Of a DNA stretch of 27,010 nucleotides, positions 14,464-20,299 are shown piece after piece. Origin of the DNA: a virus; the IMG/VR virus record IMGVR_UViG_3300044712_000320, positions 1 to 27,010 of that record, one strand, 5' to 3'. The translations under genes were made by a program, and so were the position numbers. The notes below the pieces were generated by a model. It did no database searches. It was not told where the DNA came from and worked only from the letters and a program-made list of their open reading frames with translations. Within the stretch, counting starts at the first letter, position 1; each line of letters starts with the position of its first letter.

Positions 14464-15345
14464 ATGCAACTACTCAATGAAAGCCTTATCACATCAGCCA
14501 CACTAATTGGCTACCTAGAAAACGGTTCTGAGGCTTGGCACTCAGCTCGCAACGAACCTGGTGCGATAGGTGGCTCGGACATTGGTGCTATCGCTGGCTG
14601 GAATCGCTGGGAATCGGCTATCAGCAAGTGGGCCAAAAAAACTGGCAAGATTGATGACCACATTGAGCCGAGTCACCGTATGCGTATGGGAACAAAGTTC
14701 GAGGATGACTTGCTGGAGATTTTCCAAGAGGATCACCCAGAACTTGAGGTTTTTACTACTGGCACTTGGGCTTCTACTTTCCAGCCTCTAAACCGCGCCA
14801 ACCCAGATGCGATTGCTATTGATGAGAATGACGAGTTGGTGCTTATTGAGGTGAAGTTCGCCGGTGACAATATGTATGAAATCCCTCAGTCTTACAAAGC
14901 TCAGATGCAATGGTATATGGGCATCTTGGGAATTAGGCGAGGCATCTTGGTTGCTTGCGCTGGCTCTAACTATGTCGAATTGCCTTTAGATTTTGATGCT
15001 TTTGAGTTTGACACTCTTTGCTTACTGGCTGACCAGTTCCGCCGCTATGTCGAGAATGACATTATGCCTGACTGGGATGGCTCAAACAGCACCTATGAAA
15101 CTATGCGAGCTTTGCACCCAGACATTGATCCAGAGGCTAGTGAGGAACTAGGCGATTTGGGGATTCACCTGTCAAACACTTATGCTGAGTTGCAAGAACT
15201 TGAAAAGAAATACAAAGAACTTCAGAGCCGAACCCTGGATGCTATGGGCAAGGCTAAATGGGGAGAAGTAGACGGCCAAAAGGTTGTTTACAGAACTGCT
15301 AGGGGTAATGGTGCGCCATACCTAGCCTTCAAGAAAGGTAAGTAA
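14464..15345 (+). CDS. YqaJ/lambda-exo family recombination exonuclease
   Basis: This 293-residue nuclease of the PD-(D/E)XK superfamily should chew one strand of double-stranded DNA so that an annealing protein can pair the exposed single strand. The family motifs are in order: AWHSARNEPGAIGGSDIGAI (about 24-43), the helix RMRMGTKFEDDLLEIF with the conserved Glu (about 73-88), ANPDAIAI (about 112-119, the catalytic Asp), LVLIEVKFA (about 126-134, the E-x-K pair), and YKAQMQWYMGI (about 146-156, the Q-x-Q-W-Y helix). A helical tail (LEKKYKELQSRTLDAMGKAK) is typical. The ATG has a near-perfect ribosome site. The putative annealing protein at 15730 is its expected partner. Confidence 0.85.
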   Translation: MQLLNESLITSATLIGYLENGSEAWHSARNEPGAIGGSDIGAIAGWNRWESAISKWAKKTGKIDDHIEPSHRMRMGTKFEDDLLEIFQEDHPELEVFTTGTWASTFQPLNRANPDAIAIDENDELVLIEVKFAGDNMYEIPQSYKAQMQWYMGILGIRRGILVACAGSNYVELPLDFDAFEFDTLCLLADQFRRYVENDIMPDWDGSNSTYETMRALHPDIDPEASEELGDLGIHLSNTYAELQELEKKYKELQSRTLDAMGKAKWGEVDGQKVVYRTARGNGAPYLAFKKGK

Positions 15346-15536
15346 TGAATCTTTTGCTAAATGACCAAGTGCAGGTTTCTATCGAAACTCGCTTTGGTTT
15401 GACTCTTATTACTGGAACGGTTATTAGTCTTGGTGAGGTTTTGACTAAGCCTGATGTTTACTGGTTTCAACTGGCTGGTTTGACTAGCACTTTTTACACC
15501 GATGATGATGGCTTATCTGTAAAGAAGGTGAGCTAA
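15345..15536 (+). CDS. Small beta-rich protein of unknown function
   Basis: This 63-residue protein is almost all short strands (DQVQVSIETRFGLTLITGTV, VYWFQLAGLTSTFYTDDDGL) and could form an SH3-like barrel. It starts at ATG 15345 within the exonuclease stop codon and ends by sharing a base with the next gene, so it is part of the recombination operon. I do not recognise a family. Confidence 0.6.
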   Translation: MNLLLNDQVQVSIETRFGLTLITGTVISLGEVLTKPDVYWFQLAGLTSTFYTDDDGLSVKKVS

Positions 15537-15730
15537 TGTCTAACTCTAAATGGGATAAGGCATTCCCAGCCGGTGCTAAGGCTGGCTTGCAAGGTGAAAG
15601 AAAAAGAGTAATTGCCTATCTTGAGCGCCGAATGGCTGAACTAAAAGAGTGTGGCAAGGATGACACTTGTAATGACCTTTGGCACTTTACTCAAGGGCTA
15701 ATCGAAGATATAACTGAAGGGGAACACTAA
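15536..15730 (+). CDS. Small helical protein with the ER-x-R(V/I)I motif
   Basis: This 64-residue protein contains AGLQGERKRVIAYLERRMAE, followed by ECGKDDTCNDLWHFTQGLIE. The G-x-x-x-E-R-x-R-I/V-I-x-x-L helix recurs in at least five other small proteins between 21243 and 24206. It starts within the TAA of the previous gene and its own TAA overlaps the next ATG. Function is unknown; the motif could be a protein-binding helix. Confidence 0.6.
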   Translation: MSNSKWDKAFPAGAKAGLQGERKRVIAYLERRMAELKECGKDDTCNDLWHFTQGLIEDITEGEH

Positions 15731-16326
15731 TGGCTGCATTCAATCCAGCGGATTATGAAACCGTTGCCGAGCGCATCAAGCGCTTTTATGCTGACTGGCC
15801 AGAAGGCAGAATTATTACTAAGAATCAGACAACTAAACAAGACCGATTGGCAAGCACTTGGGTTGTTGAGGCTCAGATTTGGTTGCCACTTTGGAAACTA
15901 GACCAAGAAGCAAGTATGTGGGTTGTTCCTGGTGGCAATACCAATCCTTTTTATTTGAAAGCTACAGGTCTAGCCTTTGAGGTAGATGGTCAAGGAATGG
16001 CAAACGAAACCTCGGCGCTTGAGAATGCAGAAACCTCGGCCATTGGTCGCGCACTCGCAAATGCTGGCTATTCAGGTGACAAGCGAGCCAGTCGGGAAGA
16101 AATGGAAAAGGTTGCTCGAGCTAATGCACCTAAGCGAGATTGGATGGCTGAGGCTGATGCTCTAGCTCTTGTCTACAACCTTGATGGATTGCGTAAACTA
16201 TACTCAGAGGCCGTTGCTGCTCGTGCCTTGCCAGAAATAGTAGAAAAGATAAAGTCTTTTGGAAATGAACTTGCAGGATCACAGGATTCTAGTGGCGGCG
16301 CTTCTGGAAATAAAGGAGTTGCATAG
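15730..16326 (+). CDS. Putative single-strand annealing protein (ERF/Sak-like)
   Basis: This 198-residue protein lies downstream of a lambda-exo-type nuclease, where the annealing partner is expected. The best signature is ATGLAFEVDGQGMANETSAL followed by ENAETSAIGRALANAGY (about residues 77-113). I recognise the E-N-A-E-T-S-A-I-G-R-A-L-A-x-x-G pattern from ERF/Rad52-like annealing proteins and related actinophage proteins. The N-terminal YETVAERIKRFYADWPEGRI and STWVVEAQIWLP strands also fit. The C-terminus is a helical region and a flexible Gly/Ser tail (GSQDSSGGASGNK). No ATP-binding motif is present, as expected. The alternative is a conserved phage protein of unknown role. Confidence 0.6.
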   Translation: MAAFNPADYETVAERIKRFYADWPEGRIITKNQTTKQDRLASTWVVEAQIWLPLWKLDQEASMWVVPGGNTNPFYLKATGLAFEVDGQGMANETSALENAETSAIGRALANAGYSGDKRASREEMEKVARANAPKRDWMAEADALALVYNLDGLRKLYSEAVAARALPEIVEKIKSFGNELAGSQDSSGGASGNKGVA

Positions 16327-16748
16327 TGAACTCATCACCAGAGGCCAGCCAAATTCAGCAACAACCCTTATCCCTTGCATCTTCGATAGAGCCGAGCGGA
16401 TTACAACCAACCGATATGCCAATGGGAGTGGTGGCCGAACTCCGCCTCATACAAACTGAGGTTCAAAAAGGTATAAAGGCACTTTACGATTGCGAGATAA
16501 AGCTTGCAGATGCCGAGAACGCTTATGACAGGGAACTGCAATTAGCCTTTATGAACGCTCAGGGAACAGTCGCGGATCGTCAGGCTGTGAGCCGATTACA
16601 GGCCTCGGAAAAGCGATTAGCGGCAGACTTGCACAAAGCAGAATACAACCGCGTGAAGGCCAAGCTAAAGGCTTTAGAGATGGCTCAGATGTCGCTTCAG
16701 ACACAGAGCAGACTGATTGAAACCGAACTCAAGACTCTGGGCAGATGA
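16326..16748 (+). CDS. Coiled-coil protein downstream of the annealing protein
   Basis: This 140-residue protein starts with GTG inside the previous stop (TAGTG). The first 30 residues are polar and flexible (Gln/Pro/Ser-rich). The remainder is one long charged helix (LRLIQTEVQKGIKALYDCEI, then RLQASEKRLAADLHKAEYNR and VKAKLKALEMAQ) that should form a coiled coil. The segment AFMNAQGTVADRQAVSRL is a pattern I have seen in other actinophage recombination operons, but no function is known. It overlaps a tiny membrane protein gene by ATGA. Confidence 0.6.
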   Translation: MNSSPEASQIQQQPLSLASSIEPSGLQPTDMPMGVVAELRLIQTEVQKGIKALYDCEIKLADAENAYDRELQLAFMNAQGTVADRQAVSRLQASEKRLAADLHKAEYNRVKAKLKALEMAQMSLQTQSRLIETELKTLGR

Positions 16749-16876
16749 TAGTCTTACTTTTATGGCTGGCTGCCTTGATTCTTTTGGTGGCTATTCCTTC
16801 CAGATGGTATTGGAATGTTCTTTTCCGCCTTGAAATTTGGGTTATTGGCAAGTTCGGTAAAATAGAGGAATTATGA
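16745..16876 (+). CDS. Tiny single-TM protein (43 aa)
   Basis: Positions 16745-16876 encode 43 residues, starting MIVLLLWLAALILLVAIPSR, a membrane segment followed by WYWNVLFRLEIWVIGKFGKI. The ATG overlaps the previous stop (ATGA) and its own TGA is overlapped by the next ATG in the same way, which supports a real gene. Function unknown. Confidence 0.55.
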   Translation: MIVLLLWLAALILLVAIPSRWYWNVLFRLEIWVIGKFGKIEEL

Positions 16877-17076
16877 TTAGCGAGTCTTGCGGATGTGGTG
16901 CTTCTTTTCAAGCCGAACGCAATGATGAAATCAAACTGCTAAATCAATGGCGAACAACTCATCAATGTCGAGAAGTCGCTAACCTGGCGATTGTGGACAC
17001 TTCCAAGACCGAACTGGCTAACTGGCATCCTATTGGCTTCAGTCCGTTCCCAGATGTCGAGGAAGATGATGAATAG
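16873..17076 (+). CDS. Small Cys-containing protein
   Basis: This 67-residue protein begins MISESCGCGASFQAE, with a C-x-C and a later lone Cys (TTHQC), then a Trp/Pro-rich end (ANWHPIGFSPFPDVEEDDE). The pattern E-S-C-x-C-G-A-S-F occurs in other actinophage small proteins. It may be a zinc-binding adapter. AGAGGAA lies just before the ATG. It overlaps the next gene by 11 nt. Confidence 0.6.
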   Translation: MISESCGCGASFQAERNDEIKLLNQWRTTHQCREVANLAIVDTSKTELANWHPIGFSPFPDVEEDDE

Positions 17077-17395
17077 CCGCGAGTTTGCTAAATACCTAGC
17101 AATTCAGCCTTACTGCCCTCATTGTGGGGATACTGAAACCCTTGTGCCGAATCATCGAGCCAACCGAGGGGCAGGATCACCCAAGAGCTTGAATAGGCCG
17201 AGCAACATAGTTGTTCTTTGTTCGCTTATGAATGGTCTTATTGAATCTGATGCTAAAGCCGCCCAGACTGCTAGGCGCTACGGCTGGAAACTAAGCAAGT
17301 ATCAGAATCCTAGCGAGCAACCTTATTATGATTTAGTTGCTGGCAAATGGTTTTTGCTTTCTGATGACTTTACAAAAGGCGTTATGCTAGAATAA
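17066..17395 (+). CDS. HNH-like zinc protein, possibly degenerate
   Basis: This protein of about 109 residues has two possible starts (ATG 17066 or ATG 17069; GAGGA at 17059-17063 fits the second better). It has CPHCGDTETLVPNHRANRGA, then NRPSNIVVLCSLMNGLIESD. This follows the HNH outline C-x2-C ... H-R ... N-x-x-x-L-C-x-x-x-x-x-x-I-E, but the last metal or catalytic His is replaced by Asn (NGLIES). The C-terminal half (ARRYGWKLSKYQNPSEQPYY and DLVAGKWFLLSDDF) is a conserved-looking tail. It may be an inactive nuclease reused as a DNA-binding protein, or an active variant. Confidence 0.5.
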   Translation: MMNSREFAKYLAIQPYCPHCGDTETLVPNHRANRGAGSPKSLNRPSNIVVLCSLMNGLIESDAKAAQTARRYGWKLSKYQNPSEQPYYDLVAGKWFLLSDDFTKGVMLE

Positions 17396-17454
17396 GTAAA
17401 ACCCCAGCGTTGCTATCAACAACCTGGGGCGTGACCGACTAATAAGGAGTCAGT
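17385..17454 (+). promoter_or_regulatory. HNH leader cassette: extended -10 plus 5' stem-loop
   Basis: TGC-TAGAAT (17385-17393) gives a predicted +1 at A17400. The transcript then starts with CCCCAG (17402-17407), bulged C, GTTG (17409-17412), loop CTATCAA, CAAC (17420-17423), CTGGGG (17424-17429), and continues GCGTGACCGACTAAT to the ribosome site AAGGAG before ATG 17455. It is the second copy of the cassette found upstream of the antisense HNH gene. On the opposite strand CTGGGG-TTTTACTT would act as an intrinsic terminator. Confidence 0.65.
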
Positions 17455-17934
17455 ATGGTTTATCATACATCATTATTTCCAAGCATTACGCTTGAAGAAT
17501 TACTTGCAAATACTCGACAAACTGAAACCGGTTGTCTTGAGTGGCAAGGTAGAAAAATAAAAAACTATGGTTCAATTTCTTTCAAAGGCAAGAATCTAGC
17601 TGCTCATAGGATAAGTTGCTTCTTGGCTCATGGGGAACCACCAAAAGATAGTTTTGCCTTACACTCTTGCGATAATCCGCCTTGTATAAATCCTGAGCAT
17701 CTTCGCTGGGGAACTCATGCGGAAAATGTTTTAGATACTGTGATTAGAAATCGCCGAGCAATAAAAAGAGGCGAAAGAAATGGCAGATCTAAGTTGAATG
17801 ATGCTAGGGTTAGAGCAATCAGAGCCATTGCTGGAACTGGCCCTACTAATGGTGAAATTGCCGAGTTGTATGGAATCAGTAATCAAATGGTTTCAAGAAT
17901 CATAAAAGGGGAAGCATGGCAACACTTACAATAG
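17455..17934 (+). CDS. HNH endonuclease with C-terminal HTH
   Basis: This 159-residue nuclease has the start TGCLEWQGRKIKNYGSISFK (about 25-44), typical of the HNH_3 group, and the core AAHRISCFLAHGEPPKDSFA, then LHSCDNPPCINPEHLRWGT (about 74-92) with the catalytic His of LHSCDN and the zinc Cys/His set. The C-terminal KLNDARVRAIRAIAGTGPTN and GEIAELYGISNQMVSRIIKG form a helix-turn-helix module, as in many intron-less homing endonucleases. It has its own promoter and hairpin leader, and overlaps the methyltransferase start by 19 nt. The neighbouring split methyltransferase could be related to its arrival. Confidence 0.85.
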   Translation: MVYHTSLFPSITLEELLANTRQTETGCLEWQGRKIKNYGSISFKGKNLAAHRISCFLAHGEPPKDSFALHSCDNPPCINPEHLRWGTHAENVLDTVIRNRRAIKRGERNGRSKLNDARVRAIRAIAGTGPTNGEIAELYGISNQMVSRIIKGEAWQHLQ

Positions 17935-18518
17935 GTTCGCTATTTAGCGGATATGGTGGCTTAGATTTAGCAGTATCAAAAGTGCTAAATGCCGAGGTTG
18001 TCTTTCATTGTGAATGGGATGAAGCTCCGAGCAAAATACTTGAAAAGCATTTTCCAGGCGTTCCTAATTACAAAGATGTCAGCAAAGTTGATTGGGCAAC
18101 AGTTCCAAAGGTAGATATTTTGACTGGTGGTTTCCCTTGTCAGGATTTATCCCTTGCTGGTAAGCGAGCAGGTCTAAAAGATGGAACACGCTCAGGTTTA
18201 TGGTCTGAGTTTGCAAGAGCGATTGAAGAAATACAACCTAGATTGGTGGTTATAGAAAATGTTAGAGGAATCCTTAGTGCAACAGCCCACTCTGATTTGG
18301 AATACTGTGCGTGGTGTATGGGAGAAGCCAATGGCGAGCCTTCTTTGCGAGCATTGGGAGCTGTTCTCGGAAGCCTGGCCGACCTCGGGTATGATGCAAA
18401 ATGGGTTGGTTTACGAGCTTCCGATGCAGGAGCGCCTCACAGCAGATTCCGAATCTTTATCACAGCCACAAGAATTGATGCCGACTCCAGCAGTAGCACA
18501 CTTACGCAATCACGATGA
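17916..18518 (+). CDS. C5 cytosine DNA methyltransferase, N-terminal part
   Basis: This 200-residue protein contains the catalytic half of a C5 methyltransferase. Motif I SLFSGYGGLDLA (residues 8-19) binds S-adenosylmethionine. GGFPCQDLS (71-79) has the catalytic C75. ENVRG is at 114-118, and the HSRFRIF region (175-181) is motif VIII. Motifs IX and X, and the target recognition domain, are missing; the reading frame stops at TAG 18516-18518 after a polar tail (DADSSSSTLTQSR). Motif X is found in an overlapping ORF in the +1 frame (next entry). A strong ribosome site AAGGGGAAG precedes the ATG. It should work only together with the second part, either as a two-chain enzyme or after frameshifting, or else it is broken. 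Confidence 0.8.
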   Translation: MATLTIGSLFSGYGGLDLAVSKVLNAEVVFHCEWDEAPSKILEKHFPGVPNYKDVSKVDWATVPKVDILTGGFPCQDLSLAGKRAGLKDGTRSGLWSEFARAIEEIQPRLVVIENVRGILSATAHSDLEYCAWCMGEANGEPSLRALGAVLGSLADLGYDAKWVGLRASDAGAPHSRFRIFITATRIDADSSSSTLTQSR

Positions 18519-19134
18519 AGATTTAGATGCCTATCAAACTCGCCGTCAAGATTTCATAGATGGCAAAGTAAAAGGTATGCCAGGCGCTTCATTAGGCGTT
18601 GCAATCCGGATGAATCAGCAAGGGATAGAACCACTAAAAAGCTTGCCTACTCCTACTGTTGCTGATACCTTCACAGCCAACCTTGCAAGTTCACAACAAA
18701 AGGAAGGCTCTATGCATTCAGTTAGCCTCGCTCAAGCAGTAATTAGACCTGACTTAATGCCAACACCGACAACTCAAGATGCTAAAAATAATGGCGGCCC
18801 AAGTCAATTTGAACGCAATACAAAACCGCTAAATACCCAAGTTTTAGTTGAGTCAGAATGGGGCAAGTTTGAGCCAGCAATTCGCCGTTGGGAACAAACA
18901 CTCAGATTAGAAGCACCAGCACCAACAAAACCAGATGGTAAAGAAAATGCTCACCGTCTAAGCTCAGAGTTCACAGAGTGGATGATGGGGCTAGAACCTG
19001 GCTGGATAACAGATTGCGGACTTACACGCAATGAAGAACTAAAGGCAGCAGGAAACGGAGTTGTGCCACAACAAGCCGAACTCGCCCTAAGAATCTTGTT
19101 GGCGCAAACAGATTTCATAAACGACTTAGAATAG
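18331..19134 (+). CDS. C5 methyltransferase C-terminal part (motif X), overlapping frame
   Basis: This ORF is open in the +1 frame from 18259 (291 residues). The ATG at 18331 (267 residues) is preferred because GGAG lies 6 nt upstream, inside the N-terminal gene. The end HRLSSEFTEWMMGLEPGWIT and AAGNGVVPQQAELALRIL (motif X) is the normal C-terminus of phage Dcm-like enzymes. The middle holds repeated L-M-P-T-P / L-P-T-P segments (ELMPTPAVAH, SLPTPTVADTF, LMPTPTTQDA), also usual there. The overlapping first part (CEHWELFSEAWPTSGMMQNG and LVYELP) is itself reminiscent of a segment I know from phage methylase-associated proteins, so both frames may be under selection over this stretch. The frame change would fit a split two-subunit methyltransferase. 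Confidence 0.7.
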   Translation: MASLLCEHWELFSEAWPTSGMMQNGLVYELPMQERLTADSESLSQPQELMPTPAVAHLRNHDEDLDAYQTRRQDFIDGKVKGMPGASLGVAIRMNQQGIEPLKSLPTPTVADTFTANLASSQQKEGSMHSVSLAQAVIRPDLMPTPTTQDAKNNGGPSQFERNTKPLNTQVLVESEWGKFEPAIRRWEQTLRLEAPAPTKPDGKENAHRLSSEFTEWMMGLEPGWITDCGLTRNEELKAAGNGVVPQQAELALRILLAQTDFINDLE

Positions 19135-19170
19135 ACATTTGCAGTTGAGGTCATTTGACCGTTGGGCAAC

Positions 19171-19176
19171 TATAAA
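19171..19176 (+). promoter_or_regulatory. -10 box for the candidate noncoding RNA
   Basis: TATAAA lies 6 nt before position 19183, which is the start of the closing helix of the proposed RNA. No clear -35 box; TTGACC at 19155-19160 is too close. Confidence 0.45.
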
Positions 19177-19181
19177 ACCCT

Positions 19182-19451
19182 GCTCTCGGTTCACAGCCGG
19201 AGATATAGGCCGTTAGAAGGTGTCTATTTGGCTCACCTGTAATTGTGAAGCCTTAGATCAGGTGAAAGTTCTTGAGAGTAGAACAGAGCTTAGATTGATG
19301 TTGTTAATTCGTATCTACCTAGCAACCTAGTAATCAAATAAGCAAATGGCGTAGATAGTCGGCATCGTAAGACCCGACACATTAGAAAACCTGACAGTCC
19401 TTATACCTGTGGTTTGAGATGGTCGCATAGGCCATTTCTACCCTCGAGAGC
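19182..19451 (+). ncRNA. Candidate structured noncoding RNA (about 270 nt)
   Basis: The 348 nt between the methyltransferase and the next gene hold no convincing ORF but many stems. The ends pair over long range: GCTCTCGG (19182-19189) with TCGAGAGC (19444-19451). Internal stems are GTTCT/AGAAC (19268-19272/19280-19284), TATCTAC/GTAGATA (19312-19318/19351-19357), GTCGG/CCGAC (19358-19362/19374-19378), AAACC-TG-ACAG/CTGT-GGTTT (19387-19397/19407-19415), and GAGATGGTC/GGCCATTTC (19416-19424/19430-19438, loop GCATA). A -10 box ends 6 nt before the closing stem. I do not recognise a known family (not tRNA, tmRNA, RNase P or group I intron by motif). No terminator was seen after it. Confidence 0.55.
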
Positions 19452-19467
19452 CTTGCCCTGTGATTAG

Positions 19468-19482
19468 TGCTACCCTTGAGAA
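19468..19482 (+). promoter_or_regulatory. Extended -10 promoter for a leaderless zinc-finger gene
   Basis: TGC-TACCCT (19468-19476), then TGAGAA and ATG 19483. It has the same TGC-TAnnnT-N6-ATG layout as at 1213 and 11362, with no ribosome site. Confidence 0.45.
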
Positions 19483-19752
19483 ATGCTTGAAGAACAGTTG
19501 TTTGTGTGCCGCCGTTGTGGGTTTCAGGAGTTTGTTCCTGCTGATAAACGCAAGCGTTCTGATTCTTTGTGTGCTGATTGCCGAAGAAGGCCAGCGAAAA
19601 GTATAAATTATGGTTTGGATAAACCTTGTAAGCCTTGGTCTGGCAGTTTTGATCACAACGACAACCCGATTGAATTAGGGCATCTTTATCTACCTGGCAA
19701 GCGTGTTTGTAAGCACTCTGATTGTGTTGAGGCCTCGCACATTTTGTCTTAG
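19483..19752 (+). CDS. Small zinc-finger protein
   Basis: This 89-residue protein has C-x2-C pairs CRRCGFQEF (about 9-17) and CADCRRRP (about 30-37), a linker KSINYGLDKPCKPWSGSFDH, and the end YLPGKRVCKHSDCVEASHIL. The second half matches a pattern found in actinophage proteins of unknown role (C-x-P-W-x-G-x-F-D ... L-P-G-x-R-x-C-x-H-x-D-C-x-x-x-x-H). It is likely to bind zinc and perhaps nucleic acid. It lies between two candidate structured RNAs, so an RNA partner is conceivable, although nothing in the sequence proves it. Confidence 0.65.
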   Translation: MLEEQLFVCRRCGFQEFVPADKRKRSDSLCADCRRRPAKSINYGLDKPCKPWSGSFDHNDNPIELGHLYLPGKRVCKHSDCVEASHILS

Positions 19753-19757
19753 CGAAC

Positions 19758-19766
19758 TGCTACGCT
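19758..19766 (+). promoter_or_regulatory. Extended -10 box upstream of the SSB leader RNA
   Basis: TGC-TACGCT (19758-19766) lies 6 nt before G19773, which is the first base of a 10-bp stem. It matches the TGnTAnnnT promoters elsewhere in the window. Confidence 0.45.
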
Positions 19767-19772
19767 GGAATA

Positions 19773-19840
19773 GTTGCTGGCTTGGAACGCCGACTAGATG
19801 GTGGCCACCTGCTAGACCCGACCTCTACTGAGCCAGCGAC
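19773..19840 (+). ncRNA. Structured 5' leader upstream of SSB
   Basis: GTTGCTGGCT (19773-19782) pairs with AGCCAGCGAC (19831-19840) to give 10 bp (one G-U). Inside lies CTAG (19794-19797)/CTAG (19812-19815) around GGTGGCCACC (19800-19809), which can fold on itself. The predicted transcript starts at the first base of the stem. The element ends 26 nt before the SSB ATG at 19867. It may be a regulatory leader (for example SSB autoregulation), an RNA-stabilising structure or an independent small RNA. Confidence 0.5.
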
Positions 19841-19866
19841 ACTTCCTACTAATGAAAGAGCTAACA

Positions 19867-20298
19867 ATGGCTAAATGCACTATCCAGGTTAAGGGCAACC
19901 TTGCCAGAGATGTAGAAACAAAAGTATCAAAGGCTGGTAAGTCTTATTCAGTCCTAAGTGTGGGGTCTACTCCGTCTAAGAAGAACGCTTCAGGCGAGTG
20001 GGAGAATGGCGAAACAATGTGGTTCAATGTGACCGTTTTCGCCGAGCTAAATCCTTTTGAGTTCAAGAAAGGTTCTCCGGTTGAGGTTGAGGGAACTTTT
20101 GTTGCCAGACATTATCAAAAGAAAGATGGCACACAGGGCTTGAGTCTTGATGTGAGCGCCGATGGTGACAAGGTGAAGGTTATTCCGCGTAAGGATTCTG
20201 TTAGCCCTAATTCGGCTCAGGCTCAGGACAACTGGAACGCTCCTAAGACTTGGAGTGAAGTGACTCCTCTTGTAAATCTTGAGGATGCACCTTTCTAA
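19867..20298 (+). CDS. ssb: Single-stranded DNA-binding protein (SSB)
   Basis: This 143-residue protein has an OB-fold start KCTIQVKGNLARDVETKVSK, a strand segment ETMWFNVTVFAEL and VEVEGTFVARHYQKKDGTQG, all in the usual order for a short phage SSB. The C-terminus ends in the acidic tip NLEDAPF, which resembles the D-x-P-F tip that recruits partner proteins. The ATG at 19867 is chosen over the in-frame ATG at 19852 because GAAAGAG lies 6 nt upstream and the family begins with M-A-K. It follows a structured leader RNA and is followed by RusA, so replication and recombination functions are grouped. Confidence 0.85.
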   Translation: MAKCTIQVKGNLARDVETKVSKAGKSYSVLSVGSTPSKKNASGEWENGETMWFNVTVFAELNPFEFKKGSPVEVEGTFVARHYQKKDGTQGLSLDVSADGDKVKVIPRKDSVSPNSAQAQDNWNAPKTWSEVTPLVNLEDAPF

Positions 20299-20299
20299 T

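Noticed and set aside
19183-19202. tRNA T-arm look-alike (CGG-TTCACAG-CCGG)
   Set aside because: The loop does not match TTCRANY at the fifth position, and no acceptor, D or anticodon arm could be placed around it.
19135-19482. Group I intron in the gap after the methyltransferase
   Set aside because: GTAGATAGTCGG and ACAGAGCTTAGAT recall the S and R core elements only loosely. The P7 pairing could not be completed and no split exon is evident on both sides.
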